DNA from: Bimuria novae-zelandiae CBS 107.79
Taxonomy: Eukaryota; Ascomycota; Dothideomycetes; Pleosporales; Didymosphaeriaceae
Assembly: GCA_010015655.1 (NCBI GenBank)
Contig: ML976661.1
Coordinates: 421,682 to 485,681 of the forward strand
Direction of reading: 5' to 3'
Length of the DNA: 64,000 nucleotides
Position 1 is the first letter of the stretch. Every line of letters starts with the position of its first letter. A model generated the notes under the pieces. It had not been told where the DNA came from. It did not search any database and saw nothing but the letters and a program-made list of their open reading frames with translations. A program made the translations under genes and the position numbers. Shown here piece after piece: positions 24,413 to 34,343 of this stretch.

Positions 24413-26215
24413 CAGTAGGGTGACAAAAAATGATTACTCTTAATAGTTATAGTTTTAAGGTCCTATAATTTAGCTAATATTAGGTTCTTAGTCACAAACA
24501 AAATATAAATTTAAAGAGAATGTTTAGGACTATAATTTTAGTATTTAGAATTTACGCTTAGTCATAATGTTTTTTAGGAAAACTTATGTGGAATAAAAGT
24601 ATTGTATTTCAAATATTTAAAGCTTGTTTTCTTAAACACTAGGATGTGTATGTTGCTAAGATTTTTTGTAGGTCTAAATATCTTGGCTAAGCTTATATAA
24701 TATAATTTTAGTAATAAGTTTCTTATCTAAAAATTTAATTATTCTAAAATTAAATTATTCGGACCCACTTTAATTACTTTATATTCTATAATACATTACT
24801 AGTAATCTTGTTTATAAGAAACCTTTTCTTAAACATTTCTCTATACCTCATATTTTCTCAAAATGGCTCCACAATTTTCAAAACTCGAATACAAAGTTGA
24901 CTTACTTTTAAGGGCTCATACCCCTATTTCTACCATTATTTCTACTCTTAGTAAAACCCAAAAAACTATATGCAATACTAAACAACGTATTAAAGCAAAA
25001 AAAATTCTTTTAATATTAAAAGAGTTAAAAGAGGAAGAAAAACAAAGGTTTCTTTAAGAGATAAAGAGTTATCAATAGGACTTTAACTAAATACCCGAAA
25101 ACGCTGAATAAAAAACTATTAGCCGAAATAGTCTTAATATCTCTAAAAGAACTTTTCAACGGGTTTTAAAAGAGGAGGGTTATACTATTAAAATAAGCTC
25201 TAAAAAAGCTAAAACTGGACTTAGTTTTGCAAAAAATCTTAATAAGATTATATTTTCTAATGAGTGAGCAATCCAGAGAGGGCACGGTTCTAGGATAGAT
25301 ATTTATAGGAAAAGGAGAAATAAGCGAGTTAGAAAAAAATTAAGTTCTATTAAAACTACAAGAGCGTTATATTGACTTTTCTTTATTTTAAATTGTAAAA
25401 CAAATTTTTTTCCACTTTTCTATAATTTAAGTTTTTTATCACTATTAAACTAACTTAATTATAGGCCGAGATATAACAATTTAAGTTTAGGATTCCATTT
25501 AGATAGACGAAAGGTACGAATTAGTTATTATTAAAATACTAAAATTAACAATAAACTTTAATAATAAAGATTACATAGGAAAAGTCGCAAATCATGTTAT
25601 TAAACGGTATATAAAGAGAGGTAAGTTCAATACTTTTATTTAAGTTGTATCAAATAATGACTTATTATATATGGGTGATTTAGGCTATGGAAATAACGAC
25701 GAAAGTATAGACACTTTTATAAGAGTTATTAAAGAGGAGTGGAATAACATACCCTAAGAGGCTATAAATAATTGTATATTATCTATACCTAAGCATTATA
25801 AGGACGTTATAGACGCTAAGGGTTGGTATATTAAGTACTAGTTTAGTAATAATACTATTTTAATTTTAAAAAAGTCAAATTTTGTGCTTCATAAACCTTT
25901 TATTAATTAAGGAAACGTTTAGGTATGAAATAAATGGTAAAAGTTAGTATATATGGAGAAGAAACACTAAAACCTATCGTGTATTTAAAAAAAGTTATAA
26001 GTAATTAAATAAGGATTAAAATTAACCTTTTAAATTACTAAATTACTATAGCTTTTTTTGCTTAGTAAGCAAAAATTGGGTCTTTTGAATTGATATCATA
26101 TATTTTCTCTTTTATACTATGTTTTATCCTTAACGATAAACTAAGAACTGGCTAAGTAATAGACTTTTAAATTATACTACTTTTAAGAGTTTTCTTTTCT
26201 TTTGTCAGCCTACTG
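24413..26215 (+). mobile_element. Tc1/mariner-type DNA transposon, inactivated
   Basis: The element is 1803 bp long. Its inverted termini are CAGTAGGGTGACAAAA (left) and CAGTAGGCTGACAAAA (right, reverse complement), and it is flanked by a TA target duplication (24411-24412 and 26216-26217). The TA duplication, terminal sequence, size and encoded protein all fit Tc1/mariner. It is inserted inside the minus-strand pogo ghost. Confidence 0.9.
24863..25910 (+). pseudogene. Tc1-like transposase remnant
   Basis: The frame starts with ATG at 24863 and stays open for 64 codons (MAPQFSKLEYKVDLLLRAHT and on). This is a helix-turn-helix-like N-terminus of the type found in Tc1 transposases. After the first stop the traces continue as SKRTFQRVLKEEGYTIK, then IIFSNE, where the family has the first catalytic aspartate in IFSDE. 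Later, in another frame, they read FIRVIKEEWNNIP, ILSIPKHYKDVIDAKG and WYIKY, a typical C-terminus. The frame changes and stops mean no protein is made beyond the short N-terminal piece. Confidence 0.75.
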
Positions 26216-26217
26216 TA

Positions 26218-26463
26218 AATAGAGAAGCTATGCTTATGCAATTTTAAGATAAGTTTTATATATTTATAAGTTATATAACTCTAAAAAATATCCATGTTAT
26301 GTATTTATCTTAGAGAGAAATTATTTTTTTAAGTGATATTTTACGTCCTTTTTTAGGATGCAGGACTTAATATGCTATATAATGTTAAAAAGAATTTATA
26401 GTACTATTATTATATATATATATATACCATATACCAAATTTGCATAAGTATAGCTTCTCTATT
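26218..26463. mobile_element. 246-bp element with inverted ends (MITE-like)
   Basis: The first about 32 bases (AATAGAGAAGCTATGCTTAT and on) recur in inverted orientation at 26432-26463 with one or two differences, and TA flanks both ends. There is no coding capacity and the centre is AT-rich with a (TA)n stretch near 26410. Small size, terminal inverted repeats and TA flanks fit a miniature Tc1/mariner-type element. It abuts the Tc1 copy and shares its TA, so the exact left boundary is uncertain. Confidence 0.6.
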
Positions 26464-28064
26464 TACAAAGTTATATAGAGTTTAAAGTTTAGAATTTTAG
26501 TATTCTGCAGAGTCTTCGCAAGATACTACCTTATCTTATAAGATCTACTAATAAACGCGTTTATAGAAAGCGTAAGGAAAGTACTATTGCTTAAAAACTA
26601 CGCGTAGCGTAACTAAGGCTACGTTACTAAAGTTATTAATTAAGTAATTATAAACGTCTAAGTCCTTAAAGAACAAAAAAATAAGTTAAAAATACTAAAG
26701 AAAGAACAAAAAAACAGACTAAAAGATATTTTATAAATATTATTAATACTAATCTTTTTTTAAGCTAGCTTAGAATAATCTTTCCTAAGATAATAATTAT
26801 GACTTTTTTTTATTAATAGCTTAGACTTCTTTGACGTATAGCTTAGCGTTACTAAGGAAAATATAATATTTTTTATCTTTTTATTTATAATCAGGTAAGA
26901 AACCTACTTACTAAGCCAATACTATGTAACTTTTCTACTTGGACCAAAAGGTACGTACAAGAATACTAAAGCTGGTATATTCTTGTATAGTATATTATAC
27001 ATATAAGTAGTGTTAGAGCTAGTGTTCCTTTTCATATCACGTGCTATCGTTACATTGTCAGCATTATAACAGCGCTTTACGCGCTTAGTAAGAAAGACTT
27101 TTAGAATATAAGTCTTAGAAAAGCTATCTATCTTAAGGATAAAAGAGTAGAATTTTAGTTATAAAGTAGTAGAAAGGTAGTATATGTAGAAAGTACTGCG
27201 AAACGTAAAATAGAAATACGTATAAGAGTTAATCAGGGCGTTAAGGATTAGTAGTTAGACAAGAGAGAACCTTTATATATATAATAATAAAATAAACACA
27301 CTTTCGCGGGAATGTTACTATAGTAACCTCGTAGAGTAAGCTCTAGAGAATAAGGCCAGAATACTTATTACGAGACTTAGGTTTAAGAATAAAAACTAAA
27401 TTAAGTTAAGGGTTACGTATATAGTAAGATTGTTTAAAAAGTATAAAGAGAAGACTAAAGTATCTAAAAAATACCTAAGTTAATACTAGTAATAAATACT
27501 AAGTTTAAGTTAGTGCTAATAAAGATGTTCTAGATTTAATAGCTATAGTGGTTAGCAACCACGACGCTATATAGTAAGATAAGATACAGAAATTTCTTTT
27601 CCTAATAAAAGGTAGGAAGATATATAATAGGCTACGCCTAATTATTCCCTTAGATTCTTAACCCTTAGTTATGTAAACCCTAAATATATAAGTTCGATGC
27701 TTAAAACTTAACTTTAGACTCTTTATTGAATATAAAGTATTCTTTTAATACCTTTGGCACCTCGAGCATCTAGCCCCTTATAAACTATATATAGTTACTT
27801 TAGTAACACTATAATAATATACCTAAGAGCTATTAAAGAACGCATATAAGGTACTAATAAAATTATTTAATAACTATATTATTAACTATAATAAGGGAGG
27901 GAAACTAACGTTAAAACGCCGCTATAGAGTGACTCTTTAAACCAGGATTAACCTTTAACTTTTTAGTAGTGTCTATTTTTAATATAAGGCACTACGCCTT
28001 CTTTTAGCCTATGTAATAATAGGTTAGGTAATCCGAAAACGGATTAACTAGAAAAGGGGAATAA
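26464..28064 (+). pseudogene. Unidentified degraded coding trace
   Basis: In the last part (about 27700-28056) a + frame with scattered TAA/TAG reads as a continuous helical, basic protein. Segments are LNFRLFIEYKVFF, YLWHLEHLAPYKLYIVTL, GGKLTLKRRYRVTL and KALRLLLAYVIIG*VIRKRIN. The spacing of stops at glutamine or tryptophan-like positions suggests a RIP-mutated gene or transposon protein. I do not recognise the family. The part from 26464 to 27500 gives only short lysine-rich pieces. Confidence 0.35.
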
Positions 28065-28380
28065 TATTAGAATCTATAATTAGTACTACTTGGCTAGACT
28101 CTAGGACGCCTATGGGCTTTATAGCGGCCAATAGTAGTATAGTGTAGAGAGAGAGTTACGTAACTACTCGACTCGCCTAACTTAAGCAAGTTAAGTAGGA
28201 ATATAAAGCTATTACATCTGCTCGCTTTACTCGCCTTAAGTAGTTTAAGCAGGCTAAGGATATAAAAGCGCGAAGATAAGCTTATATTTTTATATTTAAT
28301 CTATTTATTAATCTATTATTTAGATTTAACTTAGACTTTAATTAATTTAATTTTAAAGTATATTACTTTTAATACTAACA
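28065..28380 (+). repeat. LTR-like sequence without a partner
   Basis: It follows a purine tract (AGAAAAGGGGA) and starts TATTAGAATC, a likely decayed TGTTAGAATC. It contains a TATA-like GGATATAAAAGCG at about 28258 and ends AATACTAACA. These are the hallmarks of a 3' LTR with its polypurine tract. I found no second copy in the window and no matching 5-bp target duplication, so it may be the end of a truncated retroelement. Confidence 0.4.
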
Positions 28381-29203
28381 CCCTTATTAATACGCGCAAG
28401 TTACTAATATTTCTTCCCTACTATATAGTAATCCTGTCCGAAAGCTAACCATAGTTACCTTTAGGACTAACTATTCCGAAGGGCTTAACACTTATTATAT
28501 ACATTATAGGTTTATATTGCTTTTTGAAATTGGATATTTGTAAAGAAATAAAACCTGTTTATATTAAAGATATTTTAAATAATTTAGTTAGTAATTATTT
28601 AAATAAAAACAAAATCTATTATAAAAATTATGACGCACAGTCACAATGATCAGGGAGCTCGTAAACAAAGTCTATTAAGGAGTGAAAGTCCTACTCGAAA
28701 GCTCGGCTATTTATGGAGTTAGGGGGATTACGTGCTCGGCTATCCGGCTGCTCGACTCAATCCTAGCTAGTACAACAAAGTTCTAGCCAGGAGCCAGCGA
28801 GTTTCTGCGACAAAAATCTATTTTACTATATACTTATAACTAAGTTAAAATATAAAGTGCTTAAAAACTAAAATAATAATAATAAGTTATTAAAAGTTTG
28901 TAAGGCTACTACTCTTTTAATAAATAGTTTAACTATAAAGAACTTATTTTTAGTAAGAAATAATAACAATTTAAAAAGGCAACACTATAATAGTAAATAC
29001 TTATAAATAGAGGAAAAATAAATCTTTTCTGCTAGTTATAGCTCTTAAAAAATAATGCTTTATTTTCTAATAATATTATTATACTGTTGCACTATCCCGT
29101 TGAAAATTTAGCGGGTATTCCTCACTAAAAAAGAGACCATTGTAGACCGTTGGGAGTCTGCGCGCGAAGCAACCACCAGCCCGCGACCATTCACTTCACC
29201 GCC
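28381..29203. other. AT-rich edge and short upstream region of the Dsc3-like gene
   Basis: No gene is visible. A small island of higher GC at about 28650-28810 contains repeated CTCGGCTAT motifs, and the rest is AT-rich. Composition changes sharply at about 29100. The promoter of the gene at 29204 must lie largely within the degraded block. Confidence 0.5.
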
Positions 29204-30172
29204 ATGACGGCAGCGATGGAGCTCCCAGAACAGCTCGTCTACCTGATCATCCGCTTCGCAACGTCGATCCCCGATCTCCCTCTCGCCGTGCGGTTGCCTC
29301 AAACCACGACGACGCTCTCTCTGAAACAGCTCATCCGCCCACACCTCCCTTTCAGCCACGCCGCATCGCGACTGCGCCTTATCTACGCAGGAAAGGTGCT
29401 GGCTGATGCAGTACCGCTCTCGGTCTCACTACGATTACCGCCGCCTTCACCGCCGCTGCGGCCCCAAGATGACGCCCCCAGCGCAGAAAGCCCCGCCAGC
29501 AATGCCAAAGGGAAACAGCCCATCCGAGACATCTCCCCAGACATCCCTCCCGATGCCAAGCGCTACTACATCCACTGCTCCCTGGGCGACGCGCTCAGCG
29601 CCTCGGAGCTCGCCTCCGAAGCCACGCTCGCGTCTACTACCGAAGCGTCGCTGAAGTCGCAATACGAGAATGCGAAAGGGAGCAGGGGCAGCCGCGGCTC
29701 CGTGTCCAGCGGCAACGGCAACGGTGCGCGCCGCCGCTCCAGCGCTGCGAATGCGTCTGCTGCACCGCAGGGCTTCGACCGACTGCTCAGCTCGGGCTTC
29801 ACGCCGCAGGAGGTCGCGACGCTGCGCAGCCAGTTCCAGACGAACCTGTCGTACACGCACACGCCGGACACGATGCCGTCGGCGGGCGAGATGCGGGCAC
29901 TAGAGGACCGCTGGCTGGACTCGACGGCGACGGATCCGGCAGGGGCGCTGGCAGGCGAGGGCGGGGAGACAGGGTGGGGCGCTGGTTTTGCGGTTGAGGA
30001 GGGCGGGCTGGATGATATGCTTTGGGGATACTTGACGGGTTTCTTTTGGCCGTTGGGATCGCTCGTGTGGGGGTTCAGAGAAGAGGGCGTGTGGGCGAGA
30101 CGGCGGCAGGTGGCGGTTGTCATGGGAGTGGTGCTGAATGCTGCATTTGGCTTCATGAGGTGGAGTCAATGA
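29204..30172 (+). CDS. dsc3: Dsc E3 ubiquitin ligase complex subunit 3-like protein
   Basis: Single-exon gene of 322 codons. The start is ATG 29204 in good context (CACCGCCATGA). The open frame upstream has only a TTG. The N-terminal third is a ubiquitin-like (DUF2407) domain: PLAVRLPQTTTTLSLKQLI, then LRLIYAGKVLAD. A Ser/Ala/Gly-rich linker follows. From residue about 190 comes the C-terminal DUF2407 signature FDRLLSSGFTPQEVATLRSQF, then two hydrophobic segments (GYLTGFFWPLGSLVWGF and VAVVMGVVLNAAFGFM). This layout is that of Dsc3, a membrane subunit of the Golgi/endosomal Dsc ubiquitin ligase that in fission yeast and Aspergillus activates SREBP. Family assignment is from domain order, and the cellular role is inferred from family knowledge. 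The gene begins about 100 bp from the RIP-mutated block. Confidence 0.78.
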   Translation: MTAAMELPEQLVYLIIRFATSIPDLPLAVRLPQTTTTLSLKQLIRPHLPFSHAASRLRLIYAGKVLADAVPLSVSLRLPPPSPPLRPQDDAPSAESPASNAKGKQPIRDISPDIPPDAKRYYIHCSLGDALSASELASEATLASTTEASLKSQYENAKGSRGSRGSVSSGNGNGARRRSSAANASAAPQGFDRLLSSGFTPQEVATLRSQFQTNLSYTHTPDTMPSAGEMRALEDRWLDSTATDPAGALAGEGGETGWGAGFAVEEGGLDDMLWGYLTGFFWPLGSLVWGFREEGVWARRRQVAVVMGVVLNAAFGFMRWSQ

Positions 30173-30520
30173 GCTTGATTCATAGTTGAGATGATACCAT
30201 TGAGTTATAGGCAGAGACATGATGGTAGTTATATTCATTGTTTGGGTATAATATGTCAGATAAACTCCAGTTGCGTCGATGCGGCCGACCGTTCAGCGGC
30301 TTGTGTAGGAAGGAACGACTGGAAGGGCGCGAAAATAGCGGTCCACAAGCTGACCAACAAAATCACTGTCAAATTTCGCTGCACATGGCTCCCGTCTGCG
30401 CACTCAACGCGATGCCTGGATTCCTGAAACTAAGGCGAGCCCAGTAGGAGAAGAATGCGTCACGAGTCTTGCCATACGGCAGTATTGGAAGGCATTCGTG
30501 GTCCCTCTCACTACCCTCAT

Positions 30521-31181
30521 TCATGAGCTCTCTCCGGACTTGTGCCACTTATCCAGCTCGTACTGTAACCTCCCAATCGTCCTATTCTTGTTGGCCACAT
30601 CCTTTTTCATCGCCGCCAGCTCAGCCGCCAAGCTATCGTACTTTTCATTCAGATGCTCAATCATGTCAATGTTCTTCTCCGTGTCTTCCTCGAGCTCCTG
30701 GTAGCGTACCGCAAGCTGGTCTTTCTCGTCGATGGCGCTCTTGAGTTCGGCTTTGAGCTTTTCGTTCTCTGCGGCGAGGGTCTCAGTTGCTTCCTTGTCG
30801 AGTTTCACGGCCGTTTCGACGGATCGCTCGTGGTCGGATGGCTCTTCTTCGTCGCTCGTCCATTCTTCTTCTTTCGAGGGCTTTCGCCGCTTTACCTGTG
30901 TAGGATTAGCCACCATGTCGCCCATGAATGGGAGCTGTTAGCTGCAAGCTTACTTTGTACGTCTGCTTGAGCTTCTCCTCCAAGAAGCCATCCTCTTCAC
31001 GCGGATGCTTCTTCGTGGACAGAGTCTCGGACGACGAGAACCTGACCAGTAGGGACGGTTTCAATCGCAAGATGACCAAGTGTTCGTGCGGCGGCGCGTG
31101 TTCTGTGCATGTTGGTTGCTTTCGCTTTGTTCTTTTGAGCGGCTTGGCACGCATCGCTGCATACTCCAGAGTAGCTAGCAT
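30521..31181 (-). CDS. Small coiled-coil protein 1 (two exons)
   Basis: Exon 1 is 31181-30954 and exon 2 is 30895-30521. The 58-bp intron (30896-30953) has donor GTAAGC, a branch-like GCTAATC and acceptor CACAG. Splicing joins ...KLKQTYK to VKRRKPSKEEEW in phase 0 and gives 200 residues. The N-terminus is basic with HLVILRLKPSLLVRF. It is followed by an acidic stretch (TSDEEEPSDHE) and a heptad-rich coiled coil over the last 80 or so residues (ETLAAENEKLKAELKSAIDE and on). No catalytic motif is visible and I do not recognise a named family. Similar size and layout are seen in the genes near 35, 38 and 55 kb. The Fot1 element at 31318 lies only 136 bp upstream of its ATG, inside the presumed promoter. 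Confidence 0.65.
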
Positions 31182-31317
31182 GCCGTTTGCAGTCAGCGGT
31201 GGGGCAGCATGCTACGTTGCTCCGGTGAAGCCGCGAAGCGGGAGGGGAGCGCGTAGGAAGACGCGAGATCTCGTTTGCATTGATGCGTTGATGGAAGGCA
31301 CGGATGATGAGGCATTA

Positions 31318-31368
31318 ACGTGTCTGTGCGCGTGCCGAGCCACTTCGCGTAACGAGCCACCCAACACC
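31318..31368 (+). repeat. Left terminal inverted repeat of the Fot1/pogo element
   Basis: 51 bp starting ACGTGTCTGTGC and ending CCACCCAACACC. It matches the reverse complement of 34291-34341 at 49 positions. Confidence 0.95.
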
Positions 31369-31416
31369 TAAAGACTGAATGACTCACTAACTTTGACGCG
31401 TCGTAACTCCACCAAT

Positions 31417-34190
31417 ATGGGGGCAATTGAAGATGCGATTGAAGCTATTCAATCTTTGGATCCAGGAGAAAAATTTTTATATAGAAAAATAGCGGCTACC
31501 TATGGTGTAGATCGGACTACGTTGTCCCGAAGACACAAGCGCGTTCAGGCCCCAAATGAAGCCAAGAATATCAACCAGCAGAAACTTACACCACAACAAG
31601 AGCAGGAGCTTGTACGATATATTAAAGGACTCACAAAGAGACATACACCTCCTACTAGAGAGATGATACAGAATTTTGCCTCTACGATAGCAAAGGAGCC
31701 AGTCAGCGAGAGCTGGGTTACCCGCTTTATCAACCGACACAGCATTCATCTCATCTCCTAATGGACCGTCGGGATGGACAACAATCGCCATAAAGCTAAT
31801 TTAGTGGATAAATATCGCCTTTATTTTAACCTTCTATACAGTAAGATGGATGAATATCGCATAGATCCTCGTTATATCTACAATATGGATGAAAAAGGCG
31901 TCCTAATTGGTATTGTTGGTAGATTAAAGATAATATTCAGCAGACGAATGTGGGAGAAGAAGGAGGTTAGGGCATTACTCTAAGATAGTAATCGCGCATG
32001 GATCACGCTCCTGGCATGTATCTGCGCTGATGGATTAGCTCTGCCGCCAAGCCTTATTTATGAGGCCGCCAACAAGGGCATCTAATCAAGCTGGGTAGAG
32101 GATATTAAGGCAGGAGAACATGAAGTCTTTATCACCTTATTATCCTCTAGCTGGACGAACAACGATATCGGGCTTGCCTGGCTTAAGCAGGTGTTCGATC
32201 GCTGTATAAAAGAGAAGACTCGACGATTATATTATCTTTTAATTATAGATGGCCACGGATCTTATATTACTATAGACTTTATTAACTATTATAATAAGTA
32301 TAGGATCCTACTTGCTGTCCTGCCTCCTTACTTAACTTATACGCTTTAGCTACTTAACGTTGCGATGTTTAAGCCTCTATTAATAGTATACTTAGCAGAG
32401 CTATCACGATACCTTTATAGAAGCTAAGGCCTAGCTTCTATTACTAAAGACGACTTCTTCCCCTTATTCTGGAATGCGTGGAAGGCCTCCTTCAAGGAAT
32501 CAACTATCCTTAGCTCTTTTAGAGCCACAGGCATATCGCCACCTGATCCTACACTAAACATTAACTTTTCCAGGTCACCAAAAGGTCGATATCTATTAAT
32601 TTTTTATTAAAACACGACTTAAATACCTTCATAAATCTATTTTCTAGCGTCCTCTTTTAGCTACAGGCGTTGTAGCAGGCGCGCTACCCTATTTTCTCTT
32701 TTAGCTTCCTAGTAAGCTAAAATCTTTTTAAAATGGCCCGTGCGCCGCTTAGATTTTCACGTTTAGTTAAAGGCCATAACTATAGCTAAGATAAGGAGAT
32801 AGTCGTGACACTTCTTACTCTTACAAGATATGGGCACCTGCTAGGCCTAAATATAAAGGCTCTCTATGCGAAGAGCTATAGCACGATTTAATAGAGTACT
32901 AGCTCTTAACACCTATAACAACGAGAGCTGCCCGCAGCTCTCTAAAGACTAACTATTAGTATCCCTAACCTAACACAACACGCAAATAAGGCAGCCAGCC
33001 TGGCCTTATATTATACGACTCTTAGGGATAAAGAAGAAGGACAGGCCTGGCTCTGCCTTCCTACTACACCTATCTCCTTTAATACAGGCATCACTAAGCC
33101 TGGTACAAAGGCTCTCCTCGCGCAGAGCCACGGCTCCGATTCAACAAAGCACTAGCTCTCCACACCTATCCACTCTTTCCTTTTCTTTCTTCTCACAGCA
33201 CTAAACTGCCTCTAAACACACATAAGGAATTCACCCTAATGTACATACACTGCTTAGTCTCCCTAACGGGAAGGGGAGCTATAGCTTAAAATAGTAGTAA
33301 TACCCGCGCAGGCAAGAAATGCTTTCTAAGGTAGTATATTAGTACTATAATTCTATAGCTTAGCACGTCGTATATGCCCTTTGGGAGGCGAGATGGTGGA
33401 CTTAATCCCCATTAACTAGACGAAAAATAAATACTAACTAACTAACTAAGCCACCTAATCCTAATCCTATCCTGGATAGGTTCGCCTAGGATCAAGAATC
33501 AGGCGATAACTCCTTATCAGGGCTTAGCGATTATGACTGGAGAAAGATAGATAGGCTTGTACGATTAGTAGTAAAGGATTAGGGTAGTTAAGATACAAAG
33601 AAGCTTCGTTAATCGCTCCACCACCTTTCTGTCTAAAATAAGCTACTTAAGCATGAGATAGATAGGATTAAGTAGGCACTATCTATTAAGGAGAAGCGCA
33701 GAAAGAAGGGCAAGACTCTAGATCTTTAATAGCGCTAGGAGTATTAGAGTAGGGCTATCTTATAGTTACTAAGAAAGGTAAGGGAGGCACGTGTTTATTA
33801 ATCTATTAAGGAATAAGAGGATAAGCAGTAGTAGCTTTAAAAAGTAAAAATAGTAGAGCTAAAGAAGGTAGCTAAGCTATATAAGGAGAAAATGTAGCAG
33901 GAAAAGCGTGATGCGCGAGAGGCAGCTAAGAAGGCGAAGGAGAAGGAGAGGGCTAAAAAGGCAGCTTAGCGCGCTGCCCAGAAGTCTGCCCGCGACGCAG
34001 AAAAAGCTCTACAACTATCCCAAAGGTGTAAGAGAAAGGCTTCTCAGCCATCTGCACAGAGTAGAAAGCGTCTAAAACGTGTTGTTAATGCTACAGATGT
34101 TGGGGAGGCCTTAGAGGGCGCATCTGCTGCCCTGAGCAAATCTACACGCAGCGGCCGCGACGTTAAGCTTCTAAATAGATTTAAGTAGTG
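31417..34190 (+). pseudogene. Fot1/pogo transposase, broken by stops and an insertion
   Basis: ATG 31417 opens a 114-codon frame with a psq/CENP-B-type DNA-binding region: FLYRKIAATYGVDRTTLSRR, then QEQELVRYIKGLTKRHTPPT and SWVTRFINRH. The first stop is TAA at 31759. The same frame continues with YNMDEKGVLIG (first catalytic Asp), WITLLACICADG, LIIDGHGSY (second Asp), LLAVLPPYLT and FRATGISPPDP, where the 900-bp insertion begins. After 33451 it resumes as NPILDRFA and ends in a Lys/Ala-rich coiled tail (AREAAKKAKEKERAKKAA). The domain order is that of DDE_1 transposases. Stops are TAA/TAG in places where CAA, CAG or TGG would fit, as expected from RIP. Confidence 0.9.
32551..33450. mobile_element. 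900-bp insertion with 12-bp target duplication and ACTAA-repeat tail
   Basis: CCACCTGATCCT (32539-32550) recurs as CCACCTAATCCT (33451-33462) with one G/A difference. The transposase frame is continuous if one copy and the intervening 900 bp are removed. The right end is an A-rich, (ACTA)n tail (AAAAATAAATACTAACTAACTAAC). A long target duplication with a simple-repeat tail fits a non-LTR retroelement (5'-truncated LINE, or SINE). I recognise no coding domain inside. Confidence 0.65.
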
Positions 34191-34290
34191 CAAATTAATC
34201 GCAGCTATTAATTAACTACCCTAGTAAAAAATCTTATAATAATATTATTTGTGAGTGGTTCTGCAGCCTCATTCTTGCATGAGCTGTTAT

Positions 34291-34341
34291 GGTGTTGGGT
34301 GGCTCGTCACGCGAAGTGGCTCGGCACGCGCACGGACACGT
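34291..34341 (-). repeat. Right terminal inverted repeat of the Fot1/pogo element
   Basis: 51 bp. Its reverse complement begins ACGTGTCCGTGC and matches the left TIR with two transitions. The duplicated TA follows. Confidence 0.95.
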
Positions 34342-34343
34342 TA

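Larger units (their letters stand above)
1385..29108. other. AT-rich block of RIP-degraded transposable elements
   Basis: About 27.7 kb of very AT-rich, TpA-rich DNA in which every recognisable coding trace is a transposon protein broken by many TAA/TAG codons. The two LTRs of the gypsy element at 8064-14359 differ at about 18 sites by eye, all transitions and many of the type CpA to TpA. That is the signature of repeat-induced point mutation. Such blocks are typical of AT-rich, gene-poor isochores in some Dothideomycetes and are usually heterochromatic. No gene inside the block looks functional. The right edge lies less than 100 bp from the start of the next gene. Confidence 0.93.
31318..34341 (+). 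mobile_element. Fot1/pogo-type DNA transposon with 51-bp TIRs
   Basis: The element is 3024 bp and is flanked by a TA target duplication (31316-31317 and 34342-34343). The termini at 31318-31368 and 34291-34341 are inverted copies starting ACGTGTCTGTGCGCG, with only two mismatches over 51 bp. It carries a degenerate pogo transposase and a 900-bp secondary insertion (32551-33450). Without that insertion it would be about 2.1 kb, the usual size for Fot1-like elements. It lies in gene-bearing DNA about 2 kb outside the AT block. Confidence 0.95.

Noticed and set aside
29150..29203. Upstream extension of the Dsc3-like protein
   Set aside because: It begins with TTG, not ATG. The first ATG in frame is at 29204 in good context.
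29447..30156. Minus-strand frames of 137 and 196 codons
   Set aside because: They are antisense to the Dsc3-like gene. Their Arg/Ala-rich and Ser/Pro-rich composition reflects its GC-rich codons.
30653..31371. Plus-strand frames of 105 and 147 codons
   Set aside because: They lie opposite coiled-coil gene 1, whose spliced model with a good intron is better supported. The second also runs into the transposon TIR.
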